Notes: generated from the letters alone by a model not told the origin. A stretch of 64,000 nucleotides of DNA from Leptodactylus fallax (GCA_947044405.1 CAMRHE010000029.1:186001-250000), one strand, 5' to 3'; shown: positions 41,890 to 53,156, numbered from the stretch's first letter. Numbers and translations: made by a program.

Positions 41890-43263
41890 CAAGGGGTTTA
41901 TCTTTTGTCCCGTCAGTAAAATTTGACTTATTTAATTGGACCAAAGATATTGCACTATTTATTAGAAAGGTACAGTGGCATAAGTACCATACCGCCATTA
42001 AGAAAAGACAATGCGCTGAACTTAACTTGGAATTGGAGGATTTGGGAGCTGTGCAGGTATCGGCTGGCCTAATGGATGATAATGACTTTGGTCACCTAAG
42101 GGCCCCACATACCAACCTAAAACCTAAAAGCTCCAAAATGCCACCTCCAAGTGATAATGCCCACATAGAAATTTTTTCATCTATGGTCAATATGGAACTT
42201 GAACAGTTGGCACAATCTAATGATAGATGTAGGGGGCATAATTTGAGCATTGAAGAAAGACGGGCATTGAGAGATCTTGAACTGGACACTAATATTACGA
42301 TAAAACCCTCCGATAAAGGGGAACATAGTAGTGATGGACTCACCACACTATAGGGTGATGTGTTTGACGCTTTTGTCTAACAACTTTTTACGGGATTATG
42401 AGCACTAATCCGACACAGGCCTGTTTGACAGCTTTACAGTCACTGTTACAGAGGGCTTATGAGGAAGGACTGATAGACAAGGATGAGATGAATTTTATGT
42501 ATCCAAAATTCCCGGTGATGCCTACCTTTTATGCCCTCCCTAAGGTCCACAAAGGGACCAATCCTGGGAAAGGAAGATCAATTGTATCAGGTATTGGTGG
42601 CCTCACACGAAACTTGGGAAGCTATATTGATCAGATCTTGAGGCCCTTTGTGGAGTCCCTTCCCTCATACATCCGAGACACCTCTGATCTCCTGCTGAAA
42701 CTAGATGGTATTACTTAGGGCATGATATGATTCTTGCATCAATTGATGTAGAAGCATTATACACGTCCATCCATCATGAACAGGGGATCAGAGCAGTGGA
42801 ATATTATCTTCAGATGAGGGACATTAGATTGAGACCACATAATCAGTTTGTCATTGAACTATTGAGTTTTTGCCTGAACAATAACTTTTTCACCTTTGAT
42901 GGCCGCATTTACCACCAGCTCAGGGGCACCGTTATGGGTAGTCCCTGTGCGCCAAGTTATGCAAACTTGCTCCTGGGCTGGTGGGAGGCGGCCATCGTGG
43001 ATGCTGATGACCTCAGCCGGTGGCAGGACCATATCTGCCTCTGGCTGAGGTACATCGATGATATCTTTATCCTGTGGCGTGGGGATCACACTTCATTCGA
43101 GGAGTTTGTGGAGTGTCTGAACTCTAACCCTCTGGACCTAAGGTTTACATCTACCTGGAGTATCAGTGATCTACCATTTTTGTATGTTCTTATTACTAGA
43201 GATCATTCAGGAGCAATTGAAACTAAGGTCTACAGGAAAGAGACTGCGACAAAGTCTCCTTAG
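41890..43263 (+). pseudogene. PLE-B reverse transcriptase
   Basis: RT blocks lie in changing frames: ALRDLELDTNITIKPSDKG (about 42270-42322), PTFYALPKVHKGTNPGKGRS with RSIVSG (42510-42590), ASIDVEALYTSIHHEQG (first catalytic Asp, about 42733), GTVMGSPCAPSYANL (about 42925), and the active site RYIDDIFILW (about 43048-43077), then DLPFLYVLI. YIDD and the LPKxHK signature are typical of Penelope RT. Frame breaks near 42350, 42718 and 43262 inactivate it. Confidence 0.88.
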
Positions 43264-43770
43264 GTGGGAGAGTGCCCATCCTGTGGCCCTCAAAAGGGGT
43301 ATTCCTAAGGGCCAATATCTCTGCCTAATGGCACCTTCAGATGTGGCAACTGTATCGCATATGGACAGGTACAAAAAACTAAAACAGCAACATGTACAAT
43401 TACTGGTGAGGTCTGCCAAATTAATGACTTTATCAACTGTCGTAGTAAAAGAGTGATCTATCTAGCACAGTGCCCCTGTCCGAAATATTACATAGGTAAG
43501 ACTAAACGTGAATTTAGGGTAAGGATAAGGGAGCACTTTAATGATATTCTCAACAATCAGGACACACCAATAGCTAAACATGCGCATAGCCACCATGACG
43601 GACATCCTGAATCCTTCAGATTCATAGGATTGCAACTGATCCGACCACCAGGAAGGGGTGGCAATTGGGATAGACTTCTGTTGCAACATTAATGCAGATG
43701 GATTCACCGTTTTAAATCGACATCTCCGGGAGGGATTAACGAATGCTTGTCCTTCGCTCCATTTTTATAA
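43264..43770 (+). pseudogene. PLE-B GIY-YIG endonuclease domain
   Basis: The nuclease signature reads VIYLAQCPCPKYYIGKTKRE (about 43453-43512), with VIYLAQC standing in for GIY and YYIGKT for YIG, followed by the Arg-containing helix FRVRIREHFNDI, the PLE-specific HAHSHHDGHPESFRFIG segment and an EGLTN-like end (43700-43740) after a frame change. Upstream 43264-43450 has Cys pairs (C-Cys cluster NCTC/CQ) in another frame, the linker between RT and nuclease. Breaks in frame suggest it is inactive. Confidence 0.85.
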
Positions 43771-43852
43771 TTCCCTGTAATATTTGGAGTTAGGGATTAT
43801 ATATACTCAGGATGGATGTATTATGATGCTGTCCACATGAAACACGTCTTTA

Positions 43853-44979
43853 GGGGTGAGGGAATAAAAAGTATTTTGTCAGCCACCAATTGTGCAAGTT
43901 CTCCCACTTAAAAAGATGAGAGGCCTGTAATTGACATCATAGGTAGACCTCAACTAAGAGACAAAATGAGAAAACAAATCCAGAAAATCACATTGTCTGA
44001 TTTAAGAATTTATTTGCAAATTATGGTGGAAAATAAGTATTTGGTCATCTACAAATAAGCAAGATTTCTGGCTCTCACAGATCTGTAACTTCTTCTTTAA
44101 GAGGCTCCTCTGTCCTTCACTCATTACCTGTAGTAATGGCACCTGTTTGACATTGTTATCAGTATAAAAGACACCTGTCCACAACCTCAAACAGTCACAC
44201 TCCAAACTCCACTATGATGAAGACCAAAGAGCTGTGGAAGGACACCAGAAACAAAATTGTAGACCTGCACCAGGCTGGGAAGACTGAATCTGCAATAGAC
44301 AAGCAGCTTGGTGTGAAGAAATCAACCATGGGAGCAATAATTAGAAAATGGAAGACATACAAGACCACTGATAATCTCCCTCGATCAGGGGCTCAACGCA
44401 AGATCTCACCCCATGGGGTCAAAATGATCACAAGAACGGTGAGCAAAAATCCCAGAAACACACGGGGGGGACCTAGTGAATGACCTGCAGAAAGCCGGGA
44501 CTAATGTAACAAAGGCTACCGTCAGTAACACACTACACCGCTAAGGACTCAGATCCTGCAGTGCCACTGATCCGTGTACATGAAAGACTGAATGGGGCCA
44601 TGTATCGTGAGATTTTGAGTGCAAACCTCCTTCCACCAGCAAGGGCATTGAAGATGAAACGTGGCTGGGTCTTTCAGCATGACAATGATCCCAAGCACAC
44701 CGCCAGGGCAACGATAGAGTTGCTTCGTAATTGCCAACAAAGGATATATTACAAAGTATTAAGATGAACTTTTGTTATTGACCAAATACTTATTTTCCAC
44801 CATAATTTGCAAATAAATTCTTTCAAAATCAGACAATGTGATTTTCTGGATTTGTTTTCTCATTTTGTCTCTAATAGTTGAGGTCTACCTATGATGTCAA
44901 TTACAGGCCGGCCTCATCTTTTTAAGTGGGAGAACTTGCACAATTGGTGTCTAACTAAATACTTTTTTTTCCCCCACTG
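43853..44979 (+). mobile_element. Tc1-A relative, internally deleted
   Basis: The sequence is collinear with Tc1-A. The right end …TTTCCCCCACTG at 44979 is followed by TA. The left end (TAGGGGTGAGGGAATAAAAAG) has changed from the CAGTGGGG consensus. Two internal deletions of about 245 and 215 bp remove transposase parts. It lies at the 3' end of PLE-B. Confidence 0.85.
44214..44767 (+). pseudogene. Tc1 transposase remnant
   Basis: ATG at 44214 opens [20 protein letters not shown]. The helix-turn-helix part is intact through NPRNTRGG (to 44478), so this copy keeps the N-terminal stretch that is broken in Tc1-A. A deletion then removes the first catalytic Asp (junction near 44570). The second block [16 protein letters not shown] remains, and a second deletion removes the Glu block, rejoining at NCQQRIY. 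It cannot transpose. Confidence 0.85.
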
Positions 44980-45055
44980 TATGTATGAAATAAAACAGGC
45001 TGTTGAGGCCACTTAGTTCAACATTACTTGGGAGTCTGGTCTGTTCGCTATTTAA

Positions 45056-45558
45056 AGAGGACCTTTCACGTCCTCATGTATATGCTGTTTTACATACCGC
45101 TAGAAAACAGACAGCACGCTGAATTCAGCACGCTGTCTGCTTTCCCGTTATTTGGCCCGGGGTTGTAGCTATCGGTGCTGGTAGTTCTGTGCCCCATCGT
45201 CAGAAGGGCATTTCTGACAGTCTAGCTGCGCTGTGAGGAACGCCCTCCCTGACAGTATTCCTCCATAGCACTGAACTGGGGGGGGGGGGCGTTCGTCACA
45301 GCTCAACGTCATCAATGGGCGGTAAGGAATGCCCCCTCTGACTTTACAGGCTATGGAGGAGTACTGTCAGGGAGGGCGTTCCTCACAGCGCAGCTATCAG
45401 AAATGCCCTTCTGACGATGGGGCACAGAACTACCGGTACCGATAGCTCCAGCCCTGGGCCAAATAACGGGAAAGCAGACAGCGCGCTGAATTCAGCGTGC
45501 TGTCTGCTTTCTAGCGGTATGTAAAACAGCATATACATGAGGACGTGAAAGGTCCTCT
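45056..45558. mobile_element. TTAA-flanked palindromic miniature element, 503 bp
   Basis: The left arm starts AGAGGACCTTTCACGTCCTC after TTAA (45052-45055) and the right arm is its complement, ending before TTAA (45559-45562). The arms stay complementary for about 200 bp (ATACCGCTAGAAAACAGACA, GAATTCAGC, ATGCCCTTCTGACGATGG), giving one very long hairpin. It has a run of G at 45280. No coding content. Confidence 0.85.
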
Positions 45559-45562
45559 TTAA

Positions 45563-45959
45563 GTATCGGTAAGACAAGGATACTGTGCCAGAAGTCACTT
45601 TTTCTATGTTGGTGTATGAGAGTCTGGATATTCCACTCTCTCATAAACTTACATAGAAACCAGGGACTTCCAGACGGTGTGAGAATCAGCAGGTCAGTCT
45701 GGAGCTAAATAAAGTGAACGATGTGCCCGGCGAATGGGCATTAGAACTGTCTTGTCCTACAAGGCCAAGGAATAATAAAATTTGCTGAAGTTGGGTTTTA
45801 AAGCTGTAGTCAAAATCCTCCCTTTTGAATTCTATGATTTAACATATCAGGACATAATAAATATCAGGACAACAGATCCCACTGATTCATTATTTAACAA
45901 AAATGAACTAAAAATGGAGAAGACCTGTGTGAAAACCTAAGGATGTTCCATGAATCAAG
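45563..45959. other. Gene-free interval
   Basis: Nothing recognisable. AT-rich, and the left end of Tc1-D may lie within it. Confidence 0.35.
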
Positions 45960-46114
45960 AGCTTGTAGAATGATCTTTAGCAGTAATAACTTGAAGTAAT
46001 CATTTTCTGTATGACTTTATCAGTTTCTCACATGAGGAATTATGGCCCACTCTTCTCTACAATGTTGCTTCAGTTCATTGAGGTCTATGATCATTTTGTT
46101 CATGCACAGCTCCC

Positions 46115-46806
46115 TTAAAGGGAGGTTTCCAAATCCCCCAAGCATATCCAACTGCCACCACTGTGCTACAGAGCATAGTGCATTGATAAACAACATACCT
46201 TTGTTTTGTATGTCACTTTTGTAGATTTGGAGAGAAACAATTTTAAAGTCTTATGCAAATGAGGGGGGCAGGCCTTCAATGCTGGGAGCACTGCTCTTGC
46301 AGCTAAAGTATCGTGGGTGATGAAGGCCCATCTCCAGTGCATTATTGCCTCATTTGCATAAGACTTCTAAGTTGTTTTTTCCAAATCTACAAAAGTGACA
46401 TACACTTTATAATATATATAATTTAAGAAATCTGTTTCCTCCTTTTATCAAGCATAATTTCTTTTTACATATTAGTCTGTGGAGAAGGGAGGGAGAATAT
46501 GAGACTGCAGGAAAACAGACACAAATAACTACAGCTCTGCTACACTGTAACTCATGGGGGCTCTTTTAATACAATGATGCAATAAATAAATTAACAGCTT
46601 CCTTCCCATTGCCTCTCCATAGAGTTCTGTGTGTGAGCTAAATACAGATAGGACTCTATGTATACAAATAATCTGGGTGAAGATAAGGAGGAGGAGAGCA
46701 GCCTAATAAATGGAGAAAGAAACAGATTTCCTTCATAAGATATATTACAAAGTTTCTTCTGTTCACATGTACTATAAATTTATGGAAGTCGTTTTATAAT
46801 TGGAGG
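46115..46806. repeat. Foldback repeats inside Tc1-D
   Basis: TTAA (46115-46118) is followed by AGGGAGGTTTCC. Two hairpin elements are visible. In 46217-46406, TATGTCACTTTTGTAGATTTGG and TCTTATGCAAATGAGG answer CCTCATTTGCATAAGAC and CCAAATCTACAAAAGTGACA. In about 46418-46745, AGAAATCTGTTTCCTCC answers GAAACAGATTTCCTT. No genes. Confidence 0.6.
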
Positions 46807-47601
46807 TTCACTGTAGGTTCCATCACAGATGGTGAAAGGAATACCCAAAGGGAAATATTAGGATCACTAAATAAATTAAAATATAACTTTTATTAACACA
46901 CAATAAAAACATAGGACAGACGTCAACTAAATATATAGTATAGGGAATATCTCATCTATCCCAAAAAAAAAAAAAATGGATTTTCCTATAAAAAAGGTCC
47001 CTAATCCCTAACCCCAGATAGATAAGACAGCAATATATAAACTGATGTAAAACTCATACATCCAAATTGTGAGGATGAGTATCAAAAATAGGATTGTTTA
47101 TACCATCTCCAAACACTATCTGAGCCAGGAAAATGGGGAACTGATAATTCTCCTCTCAGTAGATGTACTAGATATAAAGTAACATATATCCTGGTGTATG
47201 GTGTAACCAAAAGCCAGTGAGTTAACAGCGCATAGGGAGGTGAAAGGTGTAGTCCAAACACAGCTAAATGGTATGGAGATATTATGTCGGTTCTCTCCCA
47301 CTAGCTAGGGACATAAAAACACCCCACCCACTGCTGAAGTACACACCTACACCATACACTATGTTAGCAAGTCAATACCTAGATATTACATAGATATTAA
47401 ATAAATAAATCATGGCGGGTCTGAACCTGCATAGTGTTCCATAGGTAAATACATCTGCCAGTGACCTAGATGAGACTAAGTACACACCTGCACTGTCCAC
47501 TATATTAGCAGGTCAAAGCCTAGATCTTGTTAAATAGATAAAACATAGCAGATCTAAACCTGCATAGTGTTCCATAAAAAAGTAGATCTATCGGTAACCT
47601 A

Positions 47602-47656
47602 AATAAACTCAACGCGTTTCCCTTGCACTCAATATCAGCAAGTTCATCAGGAGTAG
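47602..47656 (-). ncRNA. Hammerhead-ribozyme-like motif with palindromic stem III
   Basis: On the minus strand: ACTC CTGATGA (47650-47644), stem II ACTTGC…GCAAG, GAAA (47620-47617), ACGCGTT, then GAGT. ACTC and GAGT can pair as stem I, CTTGC/GCAAG as stem II, and ACGCGT is self-complementary so stem III could form between two molecules. This layout is known from PLE hammerheads. Confidence 0.55.
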
Positions 47657-47857
47657 ATATACAGTATGAGCGAGGAATAGTGCATTAACAACCGCAGTTC
47701 CCAGAGCCCTGATGGTGGGCTCCGGTACTTAGAATAGGCTACTGTTACCGCACTATTCCTCGCTTATACTCATTTTTTTTTTCTTTGGGATAGATGAGAT
47801 ATTCCCTATACTATAGGTTTAGTTGACGTCTGTCCTATGTTTTTATTGTGTGTTAAT

Positions 47858-49451
47858 CGTTGATTGTAATGTCAATCTGTATTCCCTTAGTCCAGACAGC
47901 AGCACAATATGGGGTATCTCTGCCCCTGTGTGTTGTTTAGGACAGTGGAACCTTTAATTAGCACCAAATTTAAGGTGCCTCCTACTGGCCCTATAAGAGG
48001 GCACCTGAGACCTCCCTCCACTGTGTAAATTATAAAGTAAAAGAAAACAAGCTTCTAGGGAGGGAAGCCTTGTGCTGCTGTCTGGACTAAGGGAATACAG
48101 ATTGACATTACAATCAACGATTCCCCTTACGTCCGACAGCAGCACAATATGGGGAGATAGCAAGTAATTCCCCTAGGGAGGGTTTCCTCGCTTTACAACG
48201 TCAAGGACTGTCTGACCAAAGGCAGTTGTCTGGGAACTGCGGACGTCTAAACGATAATGTTTAACAAAGGTCAACTGAGATGACCATGATGCAGCCGCAC
48301 AAATCTGGTCCAAAGGTAAGGACTGGTACTCAGCCCAAGAAGTCGACACAGCCCTGGTCGAGTGGGCCGTAGAAAAAAACTGGAGGGAGTAACTCCTGAA
48401 TAAGGAAGAAAGACTTAATTGTCTCCTTGATCCATGTGGATAGAGTAGGCTTGGAAGCCTTGAGGCCTTTGTTTTTACCCTGCATGTTAATTAGTAGGTT
48501 TTTGTAGGCCAAATATTTTAGCTCCGTAGTCTCCAAGGGTTCAAATGGAGGACCGCACAGGCCTGTAAGGACTACCGCAAGGACCCACTGGGGAACTGGA
48601 GATGACCTCTGAAACATCAAAAGCCACATGACAATGTAAAATAGAAGATTGCCAAGCATCGCACAAGAAGAAAAAAAACCAAGGGGTACCTTACTTTTTT
48701 AAATCGGTCACTTGAAAAAAAAAAGATCCAGTCAGGAAAAACCCAGACACCGCAAACCGCAGCAGAGGAGCTAGTAACCACGAGCTCACCAAGTAAAGGA
48801 CTGAAGCCCTTTTAAATGTAATACAGCAGCGAGGGGAGGAGCCAAACAAAGAAAATATTCATACAGTGCCAAACGAGGTCAAATGCCATAATGGAACATA
48901 GAGGAGCATATGCCTAAGCCAGAGGCTCAACATACAAGCAGCAAAAAACAAATCTATATTTTGCCATTAAAATTCCAATTTTCAAACTTACCGCACTTTT
49001 CCAAGAAAACCGGAAGTAGGCCGCGGTGGTGCGCAAAGGCTTCCTTCCCTGCGGAACACGGGACCAAAAAAAAAGGTTCCGGCCGAAGAGGTTCCCCGCT
49101 TACTTCCGGGATCGCGCTGCCTGCAGAGCGATGAGCCTGGTAACGCTGCGCTGCGGGGCGGAAAAAGGCCCGAAGGATCTTAGGAACGTAGGAAAGGACC
49201 AAGGTACCCCCAAAAAGGTAAGCCAGGAGCTTTTTTAGGAACAAACCCCTAGCAACGGGATGTCACCAGAGACCTCCGTCCACCTGTCCCACAGGACAGA
49301 AAAAAAACAGTGGAGGGAGGTCTCAGGTGCCCTCTTATAGGGCCAATAGGAGGCACCTTAAATTTGGTGCTAATTAAAGGTTCCACTGTCCTAAACACCA
49401 CACAGGGGCAGAGATACCCCATATTGTGCTGCTGTCGGACGTAAGGGGAAT
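47858..49451 (-). mobile_element. DIRS-2: internally deleted DIRS copy, inverted
   Basis: The ends carry the DIRS terminal repeat (CAGCAGCACAATATGGGGTA, TATAAGAGGGCACCTGAGAC) on both sides, with an internal complementary region at 48060-48165. Between them are only a recombinase remnant and the 5' leader (complement of 12980-13110, including GCATATGCTCC-like and the GTAAGT donor). gag, RT and RNase H are gone. At 1.6 kb it keeps the cis sequences for mobilisation. Confidence 0.85.
48165..48659 (-). pseudogene. DIRS-2 tyrosine recombinase remnant
   Basis: The minus-strand frame reads SSPVPQWVLAVVLTGLCGPP, FEPLETTELKYLAYK, then directly NLLINMQGKNKGLKASKP. Compared with the DIRS element at 12581, the block with the first catalytic Arg (SAKRVGEL) and what follows has been deleted at the AYK/NLL junction. 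The C-terminal part with the HxxR region and the Tyr region lies at 48200-48360 in broken frames. It cannot be catalytically competent. Confidence 0.82.
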
Positions 49452-49591
49452 AAAAGTTATATTTTAATTTATTGAGCGTATCGTAGGAACCTACTTCTGT
49501 GATCCTTCACTGTAGGTTCCAACCACAGCATTTCATTTGGCTTAAGGTCTGGACTTGAACTGGGCCATTGCAACACCTTAATGCTTTTCTT

Positions 49592-50740
49592 TTACAGCCA
49601 TTCTGTAGTACATTTGTTGGTGTGCTTGGAATCTTTGCTCTGTTGCATGACCCAGTTTTGGCCAAGCTTTAGCTGTTGAATAGATGGTCTCACATTTGAC
49701 TCTACAATACTTTGGTATACAGAGGAGTTCATGGTCAACTGAATGAGTGCAAGGTGCCAAGGTTCTGTGGTATCAAAACAAGCCCAAACCATCACCCCTT
49801 CACCACGGTGCTTGATGGGTATGAGGTGATATGTTGATATACTGTCTGGGTTTTTTGCCAAACGTGGTGCTGTGCATTGTGGCCAAACATCTTCACATTG
49901 GTCTCATTTGACCAAAGGATATTGTTTCAAAAGTCTTGTGGTTTGTTCATAAGCAACTTTGCATTCTTAAAGTTAATGTGTTGCAGTAAAATTATATGTT
50001 AAACATATTTTTGAAGAATTTTTGGTGAGGTTTTTTTTTAATTTTCCATGTTATCTATATTCAAAAATTCCTAAAAATCTTGCAATTCTGCCTCTGGCCA
50101 CTAAGCCAAATAATATGCTAAGATATCCTGTTTTCTGTAGGAGAATTCTTTGCAGCCACCAAAGCACTAATCAGAACACTGATGATCACAGCTATCATGT
50201 ATATGTAGATGAGACAGAGAATCCACCAGTCACAATAGTGATTTCACTGCTTATATACAGTACTTCCCATTCTGTGCAATGACCTATTTTAGGCTTAGTG
50301 GCACATGTTGGATTATTGGCAAGATAATAACAAGGAAAATAATAAAAAAAAATTAAACACAACTGTGCTTCTATGTTCTTTCTAGAAATCAGACATTCCT
50401 GTTCAGTCTTTTTCTAACTGTACTGTCATGAATTTGAACATTTTTATCTAACTTAGGATTCTTATATGTAGCTCTTATATATGTTTTTAATTTCTATGAG
50501 CATTGTACAGTCTGATCTTGTGGTGAATTTACCTGGATATTCACTCCTAGGAAGATTGTCATCTGTCTTCAATGTTTTCCACTGAATGACTTTTCTCACT
50601 GTAGAAAGAAGGACTTTTTTGGAAATTACCTTTTTACTTTTCCTGGATTGATGGGCAGCAACAATTGTTTCTCAAGATCATTGCTGATGTCTTTCCTCCT
50701 TGGCATTGCATTAATACATGTCTGAATGTTCCATACCAGC
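49592..50740 (-). pseudogene. Tc1-D transposase relic
   Basis: On the minus strand from about 50740 (the ATG side, near CCTCCTTGGCATTGC) to 49592. The clearest piece is 49861-49592: GVMVWACFDTTEPWHLALIQ and NWVMQQSKDSKHTNKCTTEW, the region of the second catalytic Asp, here apparently replaced (KDSKH in place of DPKH). Many stops. A typical transposase would be about 340 codons; only fragments can be read. Confidence 0.65.
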
Positions 50741-50837
50741 AAACTGCCAAAACCTGCTTTTATAGAGGTTATCACAACTGCTGGTGATCAGTTAATCAAG
50801 GGAATTTGATCAGCAACTGGCTGCTACATACCCTCTT

Positions 50838-51162
50838 AAGGGTGGGTTCATATTACCATTATTAATGTCCATTGCTGTCATCTGTCAGAGGATGAGAGCA
50901 ACGGACATAAAATGACAGATGCAGACACAGCCCCCTCCATCTGGAGTCTGTCCATTGACACCAAAGTTTTTTACTTTTCTAATGGAAGAAAAAGTCCTGC
51001 ATACAGGACTTTCTTCCATTGCAAAAGTAAACAAATATGATGGAAGAAAGCGTCCATCATTATAGTCAATAGTAACAGACTCAGACGGAGGAAGTCTCCA
51101 TCTGTCATCCGATGACGGATGAAAGCTACAGACATTAATAATGGTAGTGTGAACGTAGCCTT
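50838..51162. mobile_element. Miniature inverted-repeat element inside Tc1-D
   Basis: The left end AAGGGTGGGTTCATATTACC and ATTATTAATGTC answer the right end GACATTAATAATGGTAGTGT GAACGTAGCCTT. Internal complementary pieces (CTTTTTCTTCC/GGAAGAAAG, ACAGGACTTTCTTCC) make it a foldback. Flanking Tc1-D sequence resumes on both sides. The superfamily is uncertain and no clear target duplication is seen. Confidence 0.65.
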
Positions 51163-51400
51163 ATTCCTATTGCGGCCACAAGAGTTTACTTAACTTTTTT
51201 CATACTGCTTCTGCATTTTGGCCAAGCTTTTGTTAATTAAACGGTTGAATGTGTAATGTGCGTTTGTTCATATGAGTTTGTATTTACCTACTGTAATTTT
51301 AAGACTTTTTAAACACCTGTTTTCTTTTCATTATGACCTGATAAGTAAAACCATAGAATTCTAAGAGGGCGTAATTTGTTTTTCTTGTAATTCTATATCT

Positions 51401-52399
51401 GCTTGTGAAATTGCACTGATTTGTCTTTCTGGGTTAGATAAAATATTAAGACCGTTTTTCTTTTGTAAACTGTAAAACACTGAGATGGTTTACAGCCATA
51501 ATGTCAGCTTCACTCTACAGCTTGCTCTGTTTTTAATTTTCCAACTACGTTGCCAAAAGAAAGCTTTTATGGAGGACCTTACCTGACCCTGTATCTTCCA
51601 TTCTCTAATGCACTTTTTCCTGTTCTATTTTGGTGCAATATGTACTAAGCAAAAGATTATGGAAAAGAGCATTTCATATCTTCAAAAATAAGATAAATTG
51701 TGACAGTACTGGAAATACAGACTTATAGACTGACAAAGGTACAGATAAAAACACTTGATAACTTTTCCCAGATTGCAATGAAGGGATTGGGTTTTGTGAA
51801 TTAAAGGGAGTGCCTGGTTGAAATAAAACATCTTTTTTAAAGGACATATCAGGGAATTCTGAGGCTTTGGAAGCGTTTCTTCCCCGGGTTTTGCTCTATG
51901 CTGTAGATTAGCTCCCCTAGCTACCGCCCTGCTCTCTAGCTGTAAAAAGGATGAAGGGTTAAACTGGGCAGCAGTTAGGGGAGGTAATCTACAGCACAGA
52001 GCACAGGGGATTAGGGAATTCTAAATTACATATTAGAGGGAGGAACCCTCTGTTATAGGGGCCACTACCTACCATATACCATACAAAATAGTGGTATATT
52101 TTATGTGGCAGAGGGACATTTGGGGCCCAGTAGCGACTGCTACCATTGCACCCACTATAGCTATGCCCTGGATAAAGAGTGTTTGTCAATCTGGCGGACC
52201 CAGCATGTCTATGCATTACATGAGCAGACCATTGATTTCAGTTGGAAATAAATTGTGCTTCATGACCACTTTGGTTGTGCTGCAGGGAACTAAACTCTTG
52301 ATTCCAGATTCATCAAGGATTACTGCTGAATGATGGGATCCCAACATGAAACAAGTCAGCCATATATATGATTTGTTAAAAAAAAAAAAAAGTAATACT
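51401..52399. other. Gene-free interval
   Basis: No coding region. 52085-52170 (GGGGCCCAGTAGCGACTGCT, CACCCACTATAGCTATGCCC) resembles one end of a frog-type hAT-like repeat. The rest is unassigned. Confidence 0.4.
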
Positions 52400-52776
52400 A
52401 GTACATCTCAAATTAGAATATCATCAGAATTACCCTCCTTGTGGAGTGTGTCAATGACTGCCTTCTGGACATCTGTCAAGTCAGCAGTCTTCCCCATGAT
52501 TGTGTCGCCTACTGAACCAGACTAAGGGACCTTTTTAAACGCTTAGGAAGCCTTTGCAGGTGTTTTGGGTTAATTCTAATTTTCTTAGATAATGACTTTT
52601 GGGTTTTCCTTGGCAGTAAGTCATAATCATCAACATTAACAAATAAACACTTGAAAAAGTTCACTCTTTTTGTAATGACTCAATATAATATATGTGTTTC
52701 ATTTTTTTCAATTGAATTACTAAAAAAAAAAAACAACAACTTTTTGATGATATTCTAATTTATTGAGATGCACTAG
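52400..52776. mobile_element. Tc1/mariner-like miniature element, 377 bp
   Basis: CTAGTACATCTCAAATTAGA on the left and TCTAATTTATTGAGATGCAC TAG on the right, with TA at 52398-52399 and 52777-52778. The AGAATATCATCA motif follows each end. A small leftover of a minus-strand transposase start may be present at 52430-52500 (ATCATGGGGAAGACTGCTGA on the minus strand). The element is an internally deleted relic. Confidence 0.8.
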
Positions 52777-52778
52777 TA

Positions 52779-53156
52779 GTCCTGCATTCCAGCAATCTGC
52801 CTGATCTTAGTTTTGCTGTCTTTTAACCCACAGGAGATAATTATATAATGTGAACTAATTTGAGGATTAAGGATGAGGCCCCATATTGCAAAAAAGCAGC
52901 TTTTTTTGTTGCAGATTTTGCTGAGGTTTTTTGAGCCAAAGCAAGAGAGGATTTAGTAGAAATGAGAAGTATAAGAACTTTCTATATATTTCCCATTTCT
53001 CTTGTAGCCATTCTTGACTTTAGCTAAAAAAAAAACACAGCAAAATCTGCAACAAAAAAATGTTGCGTTTCCGCAATGTGGGGCCTTAGCTTTATGGAGA
53101 AAAAATGTGGCATGGCAACTGCATGATTTCCATTTAAAGATCTTTTTTGGCCTTAA
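52779..53156. other. Gene-free interval
   Basis: 52880-53095 contains a foldback: GGCCCCATATTGCAAAAAAG and TTTGTTGCAGATTTTGCTGA answer TCTGCAACAAAAAAATG and CGCAATGTGGGGCC. It is a probable small inverted-repeat element. Confidence 0.5.

Larger units (their letters stand above)
41009..43852 (+). mobile_element. PLE-B: Penelope-like retroelement with RT and GIY-YIG endonuclease
   Basis: An N-terminal ORF, a Penelope-type reverse transcriptase and a GIY-YIG nuclease follow one another on the plus strand over 2.8 kb, with several stops and frame changes. Its 3' end is cut by or adjoins the Tc1 relative at 43853. I could not define terminal repeats or a target duplication. PLEs prime synthesis at a nick made by their GIY-YIG domain. 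Confidence 0.85.
46822..49505. mobile_element. PLE-type element with inverted repeats, containing DIRS-2
   Basis: It is flanked by a 15-bp direct duplication TTCACTGTAGGTTCC (46807-46821, 49506-49520). Left arm 46850-46970 (TTTTATTAACACACAATAAA, ACATAGGACAGACGTCAACT, GGGAATATCTCATCTATCCC) is complementary to 47785-47857 plus 49452-49480. The internal part has a hammerhead-like core. Inverted terminal repeats, hammerhead and a 12-15-bp duplication fit a non-autonomous PLE. The right arm was split by DIRS-2. Confidence 0.62.
45960..51400 (-). mobile_element. Tc1-D: old Tc1-like relic split by nested insertions
   Basis: Segments 45960-46114, 49521-50837 and 51163-51400 belong together: ATTATGGCCCACTCTTCTCT and TTCATTGAGGTCT on the left, CACAGCATTTC, AGGTCTGGACTTGAACTGG, CCATTCTGTAGTACATTTG in the middle, and CTGCTTCTGCATTTTGG, AAACCATAGAATTCTAAG on the right. 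These match a widespread vertebrate Tc1-like family whose transposase is on the minus strand. Between them sit foldbacks, a PLE-type element with a DIRS copy, and a miniature element at 50838. Confidence 0.7.
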
